This document shows, one piece after another, positions 43,752 through 53,593 of a DNA stretch of 64,000 nt; the first letter of the stretch is position 1; every line of letters starts with the position of its first letter. Position numbers and translations under genes: made by a program. This DNA comes from Candidatus Heimdallarchaeota archaeon. GTDB taxonomy: Archaea > Asgardarchaeota > Heimdallarchaeia > JABLTI01. The stretch covers positions 298,491 to 362,490 of the forward strand of contig JABCTZ010000032.1 of the NCBI GenBank assembly GCA_018238155.1, in the 5' to 3' direction. A model generated the notes under the pieces. It was not told the origin of the DNA. It saw only the letters and a list, made by a program, of their open reading frames with translations, and made no database searches.

Positions 43752-44183
43752 TTATAAGATATCAGCTATTTTTCTTGCTGCTCTACCCATTTCGAGGAAG
43801 ATCAAACCAAGTTTGGCATCTTTTCGGGAGCTAACAGTTAAAACAGCATTTGGACCTGCGTTCATTGAAATAATGGTACCTTCTGACCCTTCAATGAAAA
43901 CTCTTTCAATGTGACCTTTCTTCATTTCCTCAATAACTCTTTCACCTAATGACAACATTGCTGCTGTCATAGCGGCTAATCGTGTTTCTTCTATATCACG
44001 AGGTAATGCTGAAGCTATGGGTAAACCTTCAACGCTAACTACGGCTGCTGCTTCGATTTCTGGAACTGATGTTTCCAATTCTTTTAGTAAGTTGTTGAGC
44101 TCTGTGTTTCTTCCACCAGCTGATCCGAAACCGATTACTGAGAGTAAATCTTCTCTTGAAACTTGTTCATCTTTTCGCTGCAA
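43752..44183 (-). CDS. Roadblock/LC7 domain protein
   Basis: A 143-residue Roadblock protein of a second type, unlike the one at 40 kb. After a polar N-terminus (about 1-30) it has VSVEGLPIASALPRDIEETR, AAMTAAMLSLGERVIEEM, IERVFIEGSEGTIISMNAG and a final GLIFLEMGRAARKIADIL helix. This is the most common Asgard form. Upstream is a 350-base spacer with a TATA-like TTTAATACTTAAAT on the minus strand (about 44267..44254). It could serve as a GTPase regulator. Confidence 0.9.
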   Translation of the reverse strand: MQRKDEQVSREDLLSVIGFGSAGGRNTELNNLLKELETSVPEIEAAAVVSVEGLPIASALPRDIEETRLAAMTAAMLSLGERVIEEMKKGHIERVFIEGSEGTIISMNAGPNAVLTVSSRKDAKLGLIFLEMGRAARKIADIL

Positions 44184-44535
44184 TTCTACACCTTCTGAGG
44201 ATTAAATTGGTCAATATTCTTTTGACATTAATATTCTTTGTATATAGGTATATGTTGATTTAAGTATTAAACTATAAATCTTACCTACATATCATTTAAT
44301 GTACTACAAATAAAACATACACTATAAAAAAACTTCGAAAGGGGTCTTTTTTTTGTATAACAATAATCTATCGTTATTTTATCAATAATAGCTCTAATTT
44401 TCTTAATGTTTTACTCTTTTTGTATTATACTTGAATTTAGATAATAATAATCACAGAATAATTTTCTATTACTTCGAATCATTTATTAATGTGTGAAAAA
44501 CCAACTCAATTGACTCAATCTGGTGAGAATTATCC
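44184..44535. other. Intergenic spacer between divergent Roadblock and surface-protein genes
   Basis: About 350 AT-rich bases. TATA-like elements on both strands fit divergent transcription. No ORF or RNA gene is seen. Confidence 0.5.
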
Positions 44536-45198
44536 TTGAAGTATAAGAAACTATTACCTATCACAGCAACGATTGCAATTACAATACTATTGTTTGTAAA
44601 TGGTGTTGGAAAAACTACCGCTGAAACGCCATTGAATAATGTAATAGTATATATGGTACCCGATATAGTTGAACCACATGTAGGTCAATTAGTAAATACT
44701 ACAGTTGTTTTTAGAAATGCACTCAATAGTACAGATAATTTGTATAATACTACAATAAGATTTGATGCAACGAGTTCATTCAATATCTCAGATGTTTATG
44801 GTGTTTCAAGTAATATGACCTTTTACAATTCCACAGATTACTATTTAGATGTAAATAATACAGAACCATTATTCTATTGGGATGTAGATTCTGTTAACGT
44901 CACCTGGGCAAATATATTGCCTGATACATTTCAATCATTCTGGTTTATTGCGAATTGTACAGAAGAAGGTTATGTTGGAATTAATAATTTGAATGTTACT
45001 TACTACCATAATAATGAAAGGAAATCATTTATTGGGCAAGCGTTTTCATTTGAAATCTCTCCAATACCTTCAACACCACGTTTGGATGTTCCAATTAGAT
45101 CACCTCAAAATTGGTCTTGGTGGTTGATTGGTGGAATAATCATTGGTGTTCCATTGGTTGTTATTATAATTACAAGAATTACATTATGGAAACGTTAA
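44536..45198 (+). CDS. Signal-peptide, single-pass beta-rich surface protein
   Basis: A 220-residue protein starting at TTG, preceded by GGTGAGAAT. The signal peptide is about residues 5-24 (LLPITATIAITILLFVNGVG). The exterior domain of about 160 residues resembles an Ig-like or DUF11/CARDB-type sandwich (VYMVPDIVEPHVGQLVNTTV; NTTIRFDATSS; FWFIANCTEEGYVGINNLNVTY). It has several NxS/T sites that may be glycosylated. A C-terminal helix (about 193-214) anchors it. The function is unknown. It converges with the bacillithiol genes. Confidence 0.8.
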   Translation: MKYKKLLPITATIAITILLFVNGVGKTTAETPLNNVIVYMVPDIVEPHVGQLVNTTVVFRNALNSTDNLYNTTIRFDATSSFNISDVYGVSSNMTFYNSTDYYLDVNNTEPLFYWDVDSVNVTWANILPDTFQSFWFIANCTEEGYVGINNLNVTYYHNNERKSFIGQAFSFEISPIPSTPRLDVPIRSPQNWSWWLIGGIIIGVPLVVIIITRITLWKR

Positions 45199-45217
45199 TT
45201 GTTTCCATTTTAATATT

Positions 45218-46312
45218 TCACTTTTCAATTATTTTCTTGTATAATGATTCATATTGAGGAATGATTTTATCAGGATGGAATACTTCCTTAGCTCGTTGAG
45301 CTGAAGCCTTTCCTAATTTCTTTCTTAAAGTTTCATCTTCAATCATAACGTTCATATATTTAGCTAAGGCATCAATATCTCCTGGTTCAACAACAAAACC
45401 AGTTTTTTCATGCTCTACAACTTCAGGTAAACCACCTGCATTTGAAGAAATAACCGGTATATTGCATGCCATAGCTTCTAAAGCTGCTAAACCAAAGCTT
45501 TCTTTTTCAGAAGGAATGACAAAAACATCAGTAAAACATAAAACACGAGGAACATTTAGAAGACTTCCTCTGAATGTAATCTTGTCATTAATACCTAAGG
45601 ATATTGCTAAGTCTTGGCAATATTCTCGTTCTGGTCCTTCTCCAATCATTTCTAATCTGACATGATCAAATTTCTCTGCTTCGATTGCAAATGCTTTGAC
45701 AATATCTGGTGAGCGTTTCACTTTTCGAAAGTTAGAAACATGACAGAAAACAACTTCCTCTTTTTCTGGCTTTTTAATTTTGGAAAATTTCTTGGGATCT
45801 ACGAAATTATATATAACTTCAATGTCTTTTTCCATATCATAATTATCAACTACGAATTGTTTCATCCATTTTGATACTGTTGTTAATGCATCATGATTGT
45901 TTAAACTATTAACTAAAATCGGTTTGTAAGCATCATCGAGACCTAGAAGATGCATGTCAGAACCATGAATTGTCGATATGATTTTCGCTTTATTATTACT
46001 CAATTTTGCAAGATACAAGGATGTTGCATGAGGGATTGCGTAATGACCATGGAGAATATCCAATTCATGTTCATTAACTAATTTGTGCAATAGAGATGCT
46101 AAAATAATGGTGTATGGTTTGTACTTGAAAAGAGGATATGATAAAATGTTTACTTCATGAAAAATAAAATCCTCTTCCAGTTTTAATCTCTCAGGTATTT
46201 GATAGGAAATAAAATGAACTTCATGTCCTCTTTTTTGAAGTTCTAATCCCAATTCAGTTCCAACAATACCACTACCACCAAAAGTCGGATAATTGATTAT
46301 GCCAATTTTCAT
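45218..46312 (-). CDS. bshA: BshA: N-acetyl-alpha-glucosaminyl L-malate synthase
   Basis: GT4 glycosyltransferase that joins GlcNAc from UDP-GlcNAc to L-malate, the first step of bacillithiol synthesis. The 364-residue protein begins KIGIINYPTFGGSGIVGTEL, then GHEVHFISYQIP and ILHGHYAIPHATSLY, the malate-pocket segment typical of BshA. The nucleotide-sugar motif is VIPSEKESFGLAALEAMAC (the E-x7-E pattern), followed by VISSNAGGLPEVV. Generic GT4 enzymes lack the GGSG and GHYAIPHA blocks. It is the last gene of bshC-bshB-bshA, 40 bases after bshB. Confidence 0.92.
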   Translation of the reverse strand: MKIGIINYPTFGGSGIVGTELGLELQKRGHEVHFISYQIPERLKLEEDFIFHEVNILSYPLFKYKPYTIILASLLHKLVNEHELDILHGHYAIPHATSLYLAKLSNNKAKIISTIHGSDMHLLGLDDAYKPILVNSLNNHDALTTVSKWMKQFVVDNYDMEKDIEVIYNFVDPKKFSKIKKPEKEEVVFCHVSNFRKVKRSPDIVKAFAIEAEKFDHVRLEMIGEGPEREYCQDLAISLGINDKITFRGSLLNVPRVLCFTDVFVIPSEKESFGLAALEAMACNIPVISSNAGGLPEVVEHEKTGFVVEPGDIDALAKYMNVMIEDETLRKKLGKASAQRAKEVFHPDKIIPQYESLYKKIIEK

Positions 46313-46351
46313 CTTAATATCTATCCTCGAATATAATTAATCATTATTCAT

Positions 46352-47035
46352 TTATTTATTTATTATTGTTTTCCATTTATCAACCTTTAACGAATCTCTT
46401 ATCATAAAGGCTTCTCCAAATGAAACATCAATTAATGAACCATAATAGACACATCTTTCTACCAAAGGAAATGGAAGGTATACTTTTGAAAATTCTTTAA
46501 ATTGAGATTTGTGACTCATGATTGCTTCTTTTTTTCGTTCAAAAAAATCACTTACATCCATAATAAATGATGGAGTAAATTGACCATTTAATTCATAATA
46601 GATAAGTTGTTGAATTTTATGTTGGGGATATTCAAGTTTGAATTTTTTCAATTTTGCATAATGAGCTGCTTTTGTGATTATCTCAGAACTAGCAACGTGA
46701 TCTGGGTGTCTATCAATCCAATAAGGTGCTAAAACAATTTTTGGTTGATATTGGCGGATTTTCTTTGCTACAGCAAAAATGTCTTCTTGGGAAATATCTA
46801 AACCAAGATATCCATCAGGTAAACCTAGATTTTCTCTAAATTCCACGCCAAGTTTTTTTGCCGCACTTTGCGCTTCCTTCAAACGAATCTCCTTTGTACC
46901 AAGTGTACCCATTTCACCTGCTGTTAAATCAATAATACCTACTTTCAATCCTTCTACAACAGCTTTTGTTATTGCTCCTCCGGCACCAAGCTCTGCATCA
47001 TCCGGGTGCGGTCCAAAAACTAAAACATCCAACAT
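46352..47035 (-). CDS. bshB: BshB1: GlcNAc-malate deacetylase
   Basis: Zinc-dependent PIG-L family deacetylase, second step of bacillithiol synthesis. The 227-residue protein starts at the ATG at 47035, where DVLVFGPHPDDAELGAGG, with the HPDD metal motif, follows directly. An upstream in-frame ATG at 47089 would overlap bshC more deeply. ITAGEMGTLG-like IDLTAGEMGTLGTKEIR and the metal-binding WIDRHPDHV are present. It overlaps the bshC stop by 16 bases, a sign of tight translational coupling. Confidence 0.92.
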   Translation of the reverse strand: MLDVLVFGPHPDDAELGAGGAITKAVVEGLKVGIIDLTAGEMGTLGTKEIRLKEAQSAAKKLGVEFRENLGLPDGYLGLDISQEDIFAVAKKIRQYQPKIVLAPYWIDRHPDHVASSEIITKAAHYAKLKKFKLEYPQHKIQQLIYYELNGQFTPSFIMDVSDFFERKKEAIMSHKSQFKEFSKVYLPFPLVERCVYYGSLIDVSFGEAFMIRDSLKVDKWKTIINK

Positions 47036-48648
47036 TTCAATACCACATGTTTTCCTGGTTGATCTTTTGACATGAGATTTCTCATACAATCTAGGAGATT
47101 TAATGAGTACTTGTTAAGATATTGGAAGATATTAAACATTCGTTCTTGAGGTATATCACTTGGAAATAAATAGGCTCTAGTTTTAGTTAATTGATTTGTC
47201 AAAAGTTGATTATCATTTTTAACGTATTTAATATACATCTTCTCAATATTCTTTAATTCCTTCATTATAGATTTCTTGCGATACTGTACTCGTGATCCAA
47301 GTTCCTTATTATAATCATTAAGTTCTATATTCATACGATCTAATGTTTCAGAAATATTGCTGAAATATCCTTGTAATTTTTGTTCGTTCTCATTTGTAAC
47401 GAGTTTTGTGCTCAATCTATTCAAATCACGGAGCTCTGTAATTGAAAACTTATATTTCTCAATTATTTTGTTAATGTGTTTTTCAATTACTGTTGCTCCC
47501 ATTCTAAAAACGATATTAGGTTGGGTTAAATCAAATTCCTTATATAAATCTTTGATTTGAATATGATATCCAATCTCTGAAGGACCTCCCACAAAAACAT
47601 GTGTTGGAATCATTAAATCTTGAGCAAGAGGACGAAAGATAGCATTGGTACTGAATTGTTCAGGATGAGCTTGAACTTCATTAAGAATTTCTTCTCGAGT
47701 AAATGATTTGCCATCAGATAATTCATATATTCCATTTTCTTTCAGTGTTATTGTTAATCTATTTAATTCTTCATCAATGTAGAATAATCCAACAACATTC
47801 TCTTTCTTATGCATTTTAGGTTTATAACCTAAATCTGTCAATCTATTGGTAGTTTTTTGGAAGATAGTATTATATTTTATCGGATTGCTAAGGACAGCTG
47901 TAAAATAATCCTTCAAATGAGGTCGTAGAATTTTCGGTTCCAGTATAATAAGTCCCCATTGTCCCATTAAGTAAGAAAGTGTCCTGCTAAAGAATTCACC
48001 CCATTTCTCTGACTTTTTGAGTATGCCACTTAGTTTTTCAAAAATAGAATCAGTAAATTCCGTTTCTGTTAATGAATTTTTCATTTTATTGATAAGAGAA
48101 TCTAACTTACTGTGTTCAATTAGAACATTTTCTAAACTTTTTCCTAACAAAGCACTACTATCGAACTTAATCTGCTCAACATCATTGTTTTTATTTAAAA
48201 CCCAAATATTATCTACTTCTTCTATATCATGATCTTCAGAAGCATTCCAAAAAAGGGGTATCAGCTTTACATCATCTGTAGAATACTTTTTAGCATAATT
48301 TATTGCCGAGAATGTTTTATAGATTGTATACATATGTCCTGTAAACAGACCTGATTGTTGTCCAGTAATAACGAATTTTATCTTCTCATTTTCAATTGAT
48401 TCAATATTTTCAAAGACCATACTTTGAGCATCAATTGATTTATTATATTTCATTAAAATATCTTTTAATATTCCTCTATCTCCTCGATATTTGACTGGAT
48501 GCATTTTATCATAAATGCCTCCAAAGAATTTTGACATTGGTTCTTTTCTATAAATATAATCTAATAACATTGAATTTGGATACATCAATTTTAAATCCAA
48601 TAAATCAAGCTTTACTTCTTCTGCCATTAATTTCACTTCGTAATACAA
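47020..48648 (-). CDS. bshC: BshC: bacillithiol synthase (cysteine-adding enzyme)
   Basis: Last enzyme of bacillithiol biosynthesis, adding cysteine to GlcN-malate. The 542-residue length matches the family. The IVTGQQSGLFTGHMYTIYK-like segment (KFVITGQQSGLFTGHMYTIY, about 93-112) and LIPLFWNASEDHDIEEVDNIW (about 129-149) are the characteristic nucleotide-binding-like blocks, with HDxxE. The C-terminal region is helical, with a coiled coil near 420-490. The catalytic mechanism is not visible from sequence. It is the first gene of the bsh run, with a purine-rich leader upstream. Transfer from bacteria is plausible, because the pathway is mostly bacterial. Confidence 0.9.
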   Translation of the reverse strand: MYYEVKLMAEEVKLDLLDLKLMYPNSMLLDYIYRKEPMSKFFGGIYDKMHPVKYRGDRGILKDILMKYNKSIDAQSMVFENIESIENEKIKFVITGQQSGLFTGHMYTIYKTFSAINYAKKYSTDDVKLIPLFWNASEDHDIEEVDNIWVLNKNNDVEQIKFDSSALLGKSLENVLIEHSKLDSLINKMKNSLTETEFTDSIFEKLSGILKKSEKWGEFFSRTLSYLMGQWGLIILEPKILRPHLKDYFTAVLSNPIKYNTIFQKTTNRLTDLGYKPKMHKKENVVGLFYIDEELNRLTITLKENGIYELSDGKSFTREEILNEVQAHPEQFSTNAIFRPLAQDLMIPTHVFVGGPSEIGYHIQIKDLYKEFDLTQPNIVFRMGATVIEKHINKIIEKYKFSITELRDLNRLSTKLVTNENEQKLQGYFSNISETLDRMNIELNDYNKELGSRVQYRKKSIMKELKNIEKMYIKYVKNDNQLLTNQLTKTRAYLFPSDIPQERMFNIFQYLNKYSLNLLDCMRNLMSKDQPGKHVVLKCWMF

Positions 48649-48870
48649 TAATAATAACCCTTGAGAATATTCATTAAAGATTTGGTTAACTTATTTAACC
48701 TTGAAATTCTTTTTAGAAATGAACTGTATAAATAATTGCAGTTCTTCTAGTTAAAAAGTAACTAACTCTTAACCTATTAAAGTTAGCACAATCTGAGTTT
48801 AAAAGATAAGAAATTTTTAGCGAAAGGAAATCATAATGATGTCCTTCCGGTTAAAAAGAAAAGAAAAAAA

Positions 48871-51822
48871 TTAGAAGTAAGATTTCAGAATCTTCATAAT
48901 TGAAGGTCCATCTAAGACCTGTTTAACTTCTAATTCACGACCCTCTGAAGTAATTACTTTACCTGTTCTATTCAACCAAGCAGGTGAAGGCAAAACTAAA
49001 TCGGCATTCTTGTTTTCACCCATTGATATTGTGAATCCTTTGAACTTTTTATCAGATGATCCAATAACAAGATAATTCTTTGCTTTTGGAACCTCTTTCA
49101 AACCGAGTTGTATAAGACCTACTTCATTTAGTCCTTTGTGCATAATGATTGTTGGAATGTCTCCGGGCTGTGCTGGAGCATTAACAATGACAATGTCTGG
49201 GTTTTCCTTGGTAATGATTGCTCCTTGTTTCTTAGCTATGTGAACAAAGGGTTTCAAAACAGGGTAGTCTGATAAATCAACGTCCAATTTTATGCGTTTG
49301 CTAGTAAAGATAGATGCAAATTTGGTTGTAGAAATACCTTTATCGTAGATAGCTCCAATAGAGAATTTATGTTTCGATGCAAATTTCATTAACTCTTGTG
49401 CTTCGTCATTTGTCACACTTGGTGTTAAAACAATGGCTAAACTTCCGAGATGATCCTTAATAATAGTTTTAGCTTCATCATCAGAGATTTCTTTGAACTT
49501 GCTACCAACCTTCTGCATTGGTTTCTCTACACTTTTCTCCCAACTTCTGCCGAATCTTGGTTTATCACAAACCAAACCGTGATTCCAAGAATCATCGATA
49601 GTTGAAACATTCACTGGAATTCCCTTGTAGATATCAATATTCATTTCACAACCCATTCCGCAATCATTGCAGACAGTTGGTTTAGGAGTAACATTCCAAG
49701 GACCATCTTTTGGATATGGAGTTTTAAGTGCAAATGCACCTGTTGGACAATCATCAACAAATTGACCAATAAAATCACCTTTAACTTCACCGAGTTTGGT
49801 TCCGGGTGGCGGGCCATTTTTTGTTGAAAATCCTCTGTTGAGATTATCAATTAATCCTTCGCCAGTTATTTCATGGGTTAAATTGATACATCTACCACAC
49901 AAGATACATTTGTTATTATCAAGAATAACATTGGGATGGGATTCATCAATCACATCTGATTGTAGTTCCCCTTCAAAAGTATCTTGTTTAGCATTATACA
50001 TCATTGAGTATTCTTTCAATTTGCAATCAAAAGAATCAAGACAACCACAAGACATACACCTTTCAGTTTCTTTTAAGATATCTTCTTCTGAATGAGTTAA
50101 CTCAACTTCATCAAATGTTTTTGCGCGTTCATTTGCAGGAAGGAGCTTTGGTTTTGCTCTTTCTTGTCGTTTTCTATCTTTGTAATCTTCTTCAGTAACT
50201 TTCTTCCAATGATTATATGGATAGTATTTTAGAAGGAATTCTTTGAGGTTTTTATCAGAATAGATTTCATCTAGATGTTCTGAAGGCTTTCGAATAATTT
50301 CTCGGATTTTAGGGAGAGTACCTTTAAGATAAAAATCAATCATTTGTGCAGCATTTTTAGACGTTGCAATAGCTTCAATGACAGTTGCTGCGCCAATTGC
50401 TACATCACCACCAACGAACACACCTGGAAGATTAGTTTCATAGGTGATTTCATCATATTTTGCTCCGCCCCAGTTATGATGTTCCAAACCATGTTGAGCT
50501 AAGAGATCATAATCGGGTCTTTGTCCGATTGCAAAAATGACAGTATCAACTTCAACACAATAATTTGAACCATCACAAACAATCGGTCGACTCCGACCAC
50601 TTTCATCAGGTTCACCAAGCTCCATTCTAACTAATTCGACTTCTTGGATTTTTCCTTCACCAATTATACCGATTGGATTGGAAAGAATAAGAAAATTAAC
50701 ACCTTCTTCTTCTGCTTCTTCGATTTCAACTTGTCGAGCTGGCATTTCTTTTCTGGTTCGCCTATAGGAAAGTGAAACGTTTGCTCCGAGTCGTACGCAA
50801 GTACGTGCAACATCCATAGCGCTATTGCCTCCTCCAACAACCATAACATTTTCACCAATATCGATTTTCTCACCCATTGCTGTTCGTTTTAAGAAATCGA
50901 TTGCATCCAAAACACCTGGTATTTCGCAATTATCTACTCTTGGTTTGTAAACTTTCCAAGCACCAATGCCGACAAAAACGGCATCATGTTTCATTTGTAG
51001 CTCTTCAAGTGTAATATCAACACTGACCTTTGTGTTAGTTTTTACTTCAATACCTGTATTAATTACAGTAGCAATATCTTTGTCCAAAATAGCTTTTGGT
51101 AAACGATATTCTGGTATACCATAACGCAACATACCGCCAAGTTCTGGGAGAGATTCATAGATAGTAACTTTATGTCCTTTTATTCGTAAATAGAAAGCCG
51201 CTGCAAGACCCGCAGGACCGCCACCGACTACTCCAACACTTTTACCAGTCTCTTTTGGAATGTCAGGCATCCAAGGACCATGTTCTAAATCATAATCTGC
51301 TGCAAATCGTTTTGCTTCACGAATTGCTACAGGACCTTCGACAAGATTCCTTCTACAAGCATCTTCACAGAACGCCGGACAGACACGACCAAGTGATGCT
51401 GGTAAAATGTAATCTTGTTTCATTAAAGCAACTGCTTCATGATGTTTGCCCATAGCAATTAATGCAAGATAGTTTTGAACTTCACTTTTAGTTGGACACC
51501 CATCATTACAAGGACCGATACAATCTCCATAATGATCAGAGAGCATCAATTCAAGAGCAGTTTTTCTACTATTAATCACAACATCATTATTGATATTTAT
51601 CTTGTCGTTTTCTCTTGGATAGGTTGAACAAGCAGGTAATAGACGTCCGTTGATTTCAACTAAACATAGTCTACAAGAACCATAAGGATCTAGCTCTTTT
51701 ACTTTGCAAACTCCCGCAATATGACGGTTGTTTTGCAACAAATAATCCATAATTGATGTTTTTTCAGGGAATTCTTTTTCGTCAGAATTTATTTTAACTT
51801 TCATTTGCTGTTCACTCCACAT
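48871..51822 (-). CDS. NuoG/NfnB-like fused iron-sulfur flavoprotein (StnC-like)
   Basis: A 983-residue protein combining several electron-transfer modules. A 2Fe-2S domain (about 1-75) ends CRLCLVEI...CSTYP; a 4Fe-4S-type helical domain has CIGPCNDGCPTK. An NfnB/GltD-like flavoprotein follows: VGVVGGGPAGLAAAFYLR (about 198) and VMVVGGGNSAMDVARTC plus YRRTRKEMPA (about 320-355), which bind FAD and NADPH. Then come CMSCGC, CILCGRC and CNDCGMGC cluster motifs and a short NuoG-like C-terminal domain without a molybdopterin site. This layout resembles StnC of the Sporomusa-type transhydrogenase. It is the last gene of the three, overlapping the NuoF-like gene by 11 bases. Confidence 0.88.
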   Translation of the reverse strand: MWSEQQMKVKINSDEKEFPEKTSIMDYLLQNNRHIAGVCKVKELDPYGSCRLCLVEINGRLLPACSTYPRENDKININNDVVINSRKTALELMLSDHYGDCIGPCNDGCPTKSEVQNYLALIAMGKHHEAVALMKQDYILPASLGRVCPAFCEDACRRNLVEGPVAIREAKRFAADYDLEHGPWMPDIPKETGKSVGVVGGGPAGLAAAFYLRIKGHKVTIYESLPELGGMLRYGIPEYRLPKAILDKDIATVINTGIEVKTNTKVSVDITLEELQMKHDAVFVGIGAWKVYKPRVDNCEIPGVLDAIDFLKRTAMGEKIDIGENVMVVGGGNSAMDVARTCVRLGANVSLSYRRTRKEMPARQVEIEEAEEEGVNFLILSNPIGIIGEGKIQEVELVRMELGEPDESGRSRPIVCDGSNYCVEVDTVIFAIGQRPDYDLLAQHGLEHHNWGGAKYDEITYETNLPGVFVGGDVAIGAATVIEAIATSKNAAQMIDFYLKGTLPKIREIIRKPSEHLDEIYSDKNLKEFLLKYYPYNHWKKVTEEDYKDRKRQERAKPKLLPANERAKTFDEVELTHSEEDILKETERCMSCGCLDSFDCKLKEYSMMYNAKQDTFEGELQSDVIDESHPNVILDNNKCILCGRCINLTHEITGEGLIDNLNRGFSTKNGPPPGTKLGEVKGDFIGQFVDDCPTGAFALKTPYPKDGPWNVTPKPTVCNDCGMGCEMNIDIYKGIPVNVSTIDDSWNHGLVCDKPRFGRSWEKSVEKPMQKVGSKFKEISDDEAKTIIKDHLGSLAIVLTPSVTNDEAQELMKFASKHKFSIGAIYDKGISTTKFASIFTSKRIKLDVDLSDYPVLKPFVHIAKKQGAIITKENPDIVIVNAPAQPGDIPTIIMHKGLNEVGLIQLGLKEVPKAKNYLVIGSSDKKFKGFTISMGENKNADLVLPSPAWLNRTGKVITSEGRELEVKQVLDGPSIMKILKSYF

Positions 51823-53593
51823 CTATTGCATCAAAACGACAAGCTTGATAACAAGCACCACATTGAATGCATTTATCTTGATCAATAACATGAATGGCTT
51901 TCTTATCCCCTGTAATGGCATCTGTTGGGCATTTTCTAGCACAAGCACGACAACCAGTACAAGCATCACTTATTGTGTAAGTGAGTAATGGTTTGCAAAC
52001 TTTAGCAGAGCATTTTTTGTTATTGATGTGTGCTTCATATTCACCTCTGAAATATCGCACAGTCGTTAGAACTGGATTTGGAGCTGTTTGACCCAAACCA
52101 CAGAGAGAACCTGTTTTAACTTTAGGAGATAAATCAAGTAATTTGTCAATGTCTTCTATAACGCCTTCTCCTTTAGAGATTCTATCAAGGATTTCCCATA
52201 ATCTTTTGGTACCAAGTCGACAATAGGTGCATTTGCCACATGACTCTAAAACGGTGAAATCTAAAAAGAACTTCGCAATATCGATCATACAAGAATCGTC
52301 GTCCATTACAACCATTCCACCGCTGCCCATAATTGCACCGGTAGCATTAATGGATTCATAATCAACTGGTGTGTCAAATAGAGATAATGGAATACAGCCA
52401 CCAGAAGGACCACCCATTTGCACTGCTTTGAGTGGTTTGCCTGATTTAGTTCCTCCACCAATATCTATGAGGATTTCTTTAATGGTCATACCCATTGGAA
52501 CTTCTACATTTCCACCACGCTTGATCTTTCCAGCTAAAGCGAAAACTTTTGTTCCTTTGCTCTTTTCTGAACCCATGGCAATATATTTTTGCCAACCATT
52601 AAGCAAAATCCAAGGGACATTTGCCCAAGTTTCTACATTATTAATATTGGTTGGTTTACCTTTGTACCCTTTTGTTGAGGGATAGGGAGGTCGAAGGTTT
52701 GGCATACCGCGTTTGCCTTCAAGAGAAGCAAGTAATGCTGTTTCTTCTCCACAGACAAAAGCACCTGCTCCTTCCATAATAGATAAATCGAAATCAAAAC
52801 CAGAGCCAAGAATATCTTTTCCAAGGAAGCCTTTTTCTCGGGCTTGTTTGATTGCGATATCTAATCTCTTTATTGCGAGAGGATATTCTGCTCGACAATA
52901 GATGAAACCATGATTTGCACCAATCACGTACGCACCAATAATCATTCCTTCTAAAACTTTGTGTGGGTCACCTTCCAAAACATTTCTGTTCATAAAAGCA
53001 CCTGGATCTCCTTCGTCAGCGTTGCAAACAATATATTTAGGTTCACCTTGTGCCTGTCTGGTAAATTTCCATTTTAATGCTGTTGGAAAACCTGCACCAC
53101 CTCTTCCACGTAAACCCGATTTAGAAAGGACATCAATAATTTCGTCAGCAGTCATTTTCAGAGCTTTTTCAAGCGCCTTGTAACCATCAACCTCAATGTA
53201 TTCCTCAATTTTCTCAGGGTCAATATACCCTGAATTTTCTAAAATAATCTTGATTTGTTTTGAGAAAAAATTATCGACATCCCAAACGGTAACTGGTTTG
53301 GACTTAAATTCATCTTTTTTCACTAGAAATTCTTCAACAATTTCTCCTTTGACGATATGTTTATCGATGATTTGTTTCATTTTTTTGGTTGTCAAATCAC
53401 CGTAAGTGTAGATCATATCTTCTGTAACAATATCTACTAAAGGTTCACGATAGCACATACCAGTACAACCAACATTCTTAATCTCTAACTCAATACTCTG
53501 TTCTTTAAACTCAGTTTCAATGAATTCTTTGATCTCTTCAGCACCAGCTGCAATACCACAAGAATTCATACCAACACAAATTCTCTTGATCAT
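51812..53593 (-). CDS. NuoF-like flavoprotein subunit (HydB/StnB-type)
   Basis: A 593-residue subunit. The N-terminal 2Fe-2S thioredoxin-like domain has CVGMNSCGIAAGA and CTGMCYREP. The FMN-binding LRGRGGAGFPTALKWKF and NADH-binding GAGAFVCGEETALLASLEGKRG are intact. A 4Fe-4S site is SCGKCTYCRLG (about 436-446), and two further ferredoxin motifs, CTGCRACARKCP and CIQCGACYQACR, are at the C-terminus. The order is that of the HydB/HndC/StnB proteins that form the NAD(H) module of bifurcating complexes. The stop overlaps the next gene, and the NuoE start lies just upstream, so the three make one operon. Confidence 0.93.
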   Translation of the reverse strand: MIKRICVGMNSCGIAAGAEEIKEFIETEFKEQSIELEIKNVGCTGMCYREPLVDIVTEDMIYTYGDLTTKKMKQIIDKHIVKGEIVEEFLVKKDEFKSKPVTVWDVDNFFSKQIKIILENSGYIDPEKIEEYIEVDGYKALEKALKMTADEIIDVLSKSGLRGRGGAGFPTALKWKFTRQAQGEPKYIVCNADEGDPGAFMNRNVLEGDPHKVLEGMIIGAYVIGANHGFIYCRAEYPLAIKRLDIAIKQAREKGFLGKDILGSGFDFDLSIMEGAGAFVCGEETALLASLEGKRGMPNLRPPYPSTKGYKGKPTNINNVETWANVPWILLNGWQKYIAMGSEKSKGTKVFALAGKIKRGGNVEVPMGMTIKEILIDIGGGTKSGKPLKAVQMGGPSGGCIPLSLFDTPVDYESINATGAIMGSGGMVVMDDDSCMIDIAKFFLDFTVLESCGKCTYCRLGTKRLWEILDRISKGEGVIEDIDKLLDLSPKVKTGSLCGLGQTAPNPVLTTVRYFRGEYEAHINNKKCSAKVCKPLLTYTISDACTGCRACARKCPTDAITGDKKAIHVIDQDKCIQCGACYQACRFDAIDVE

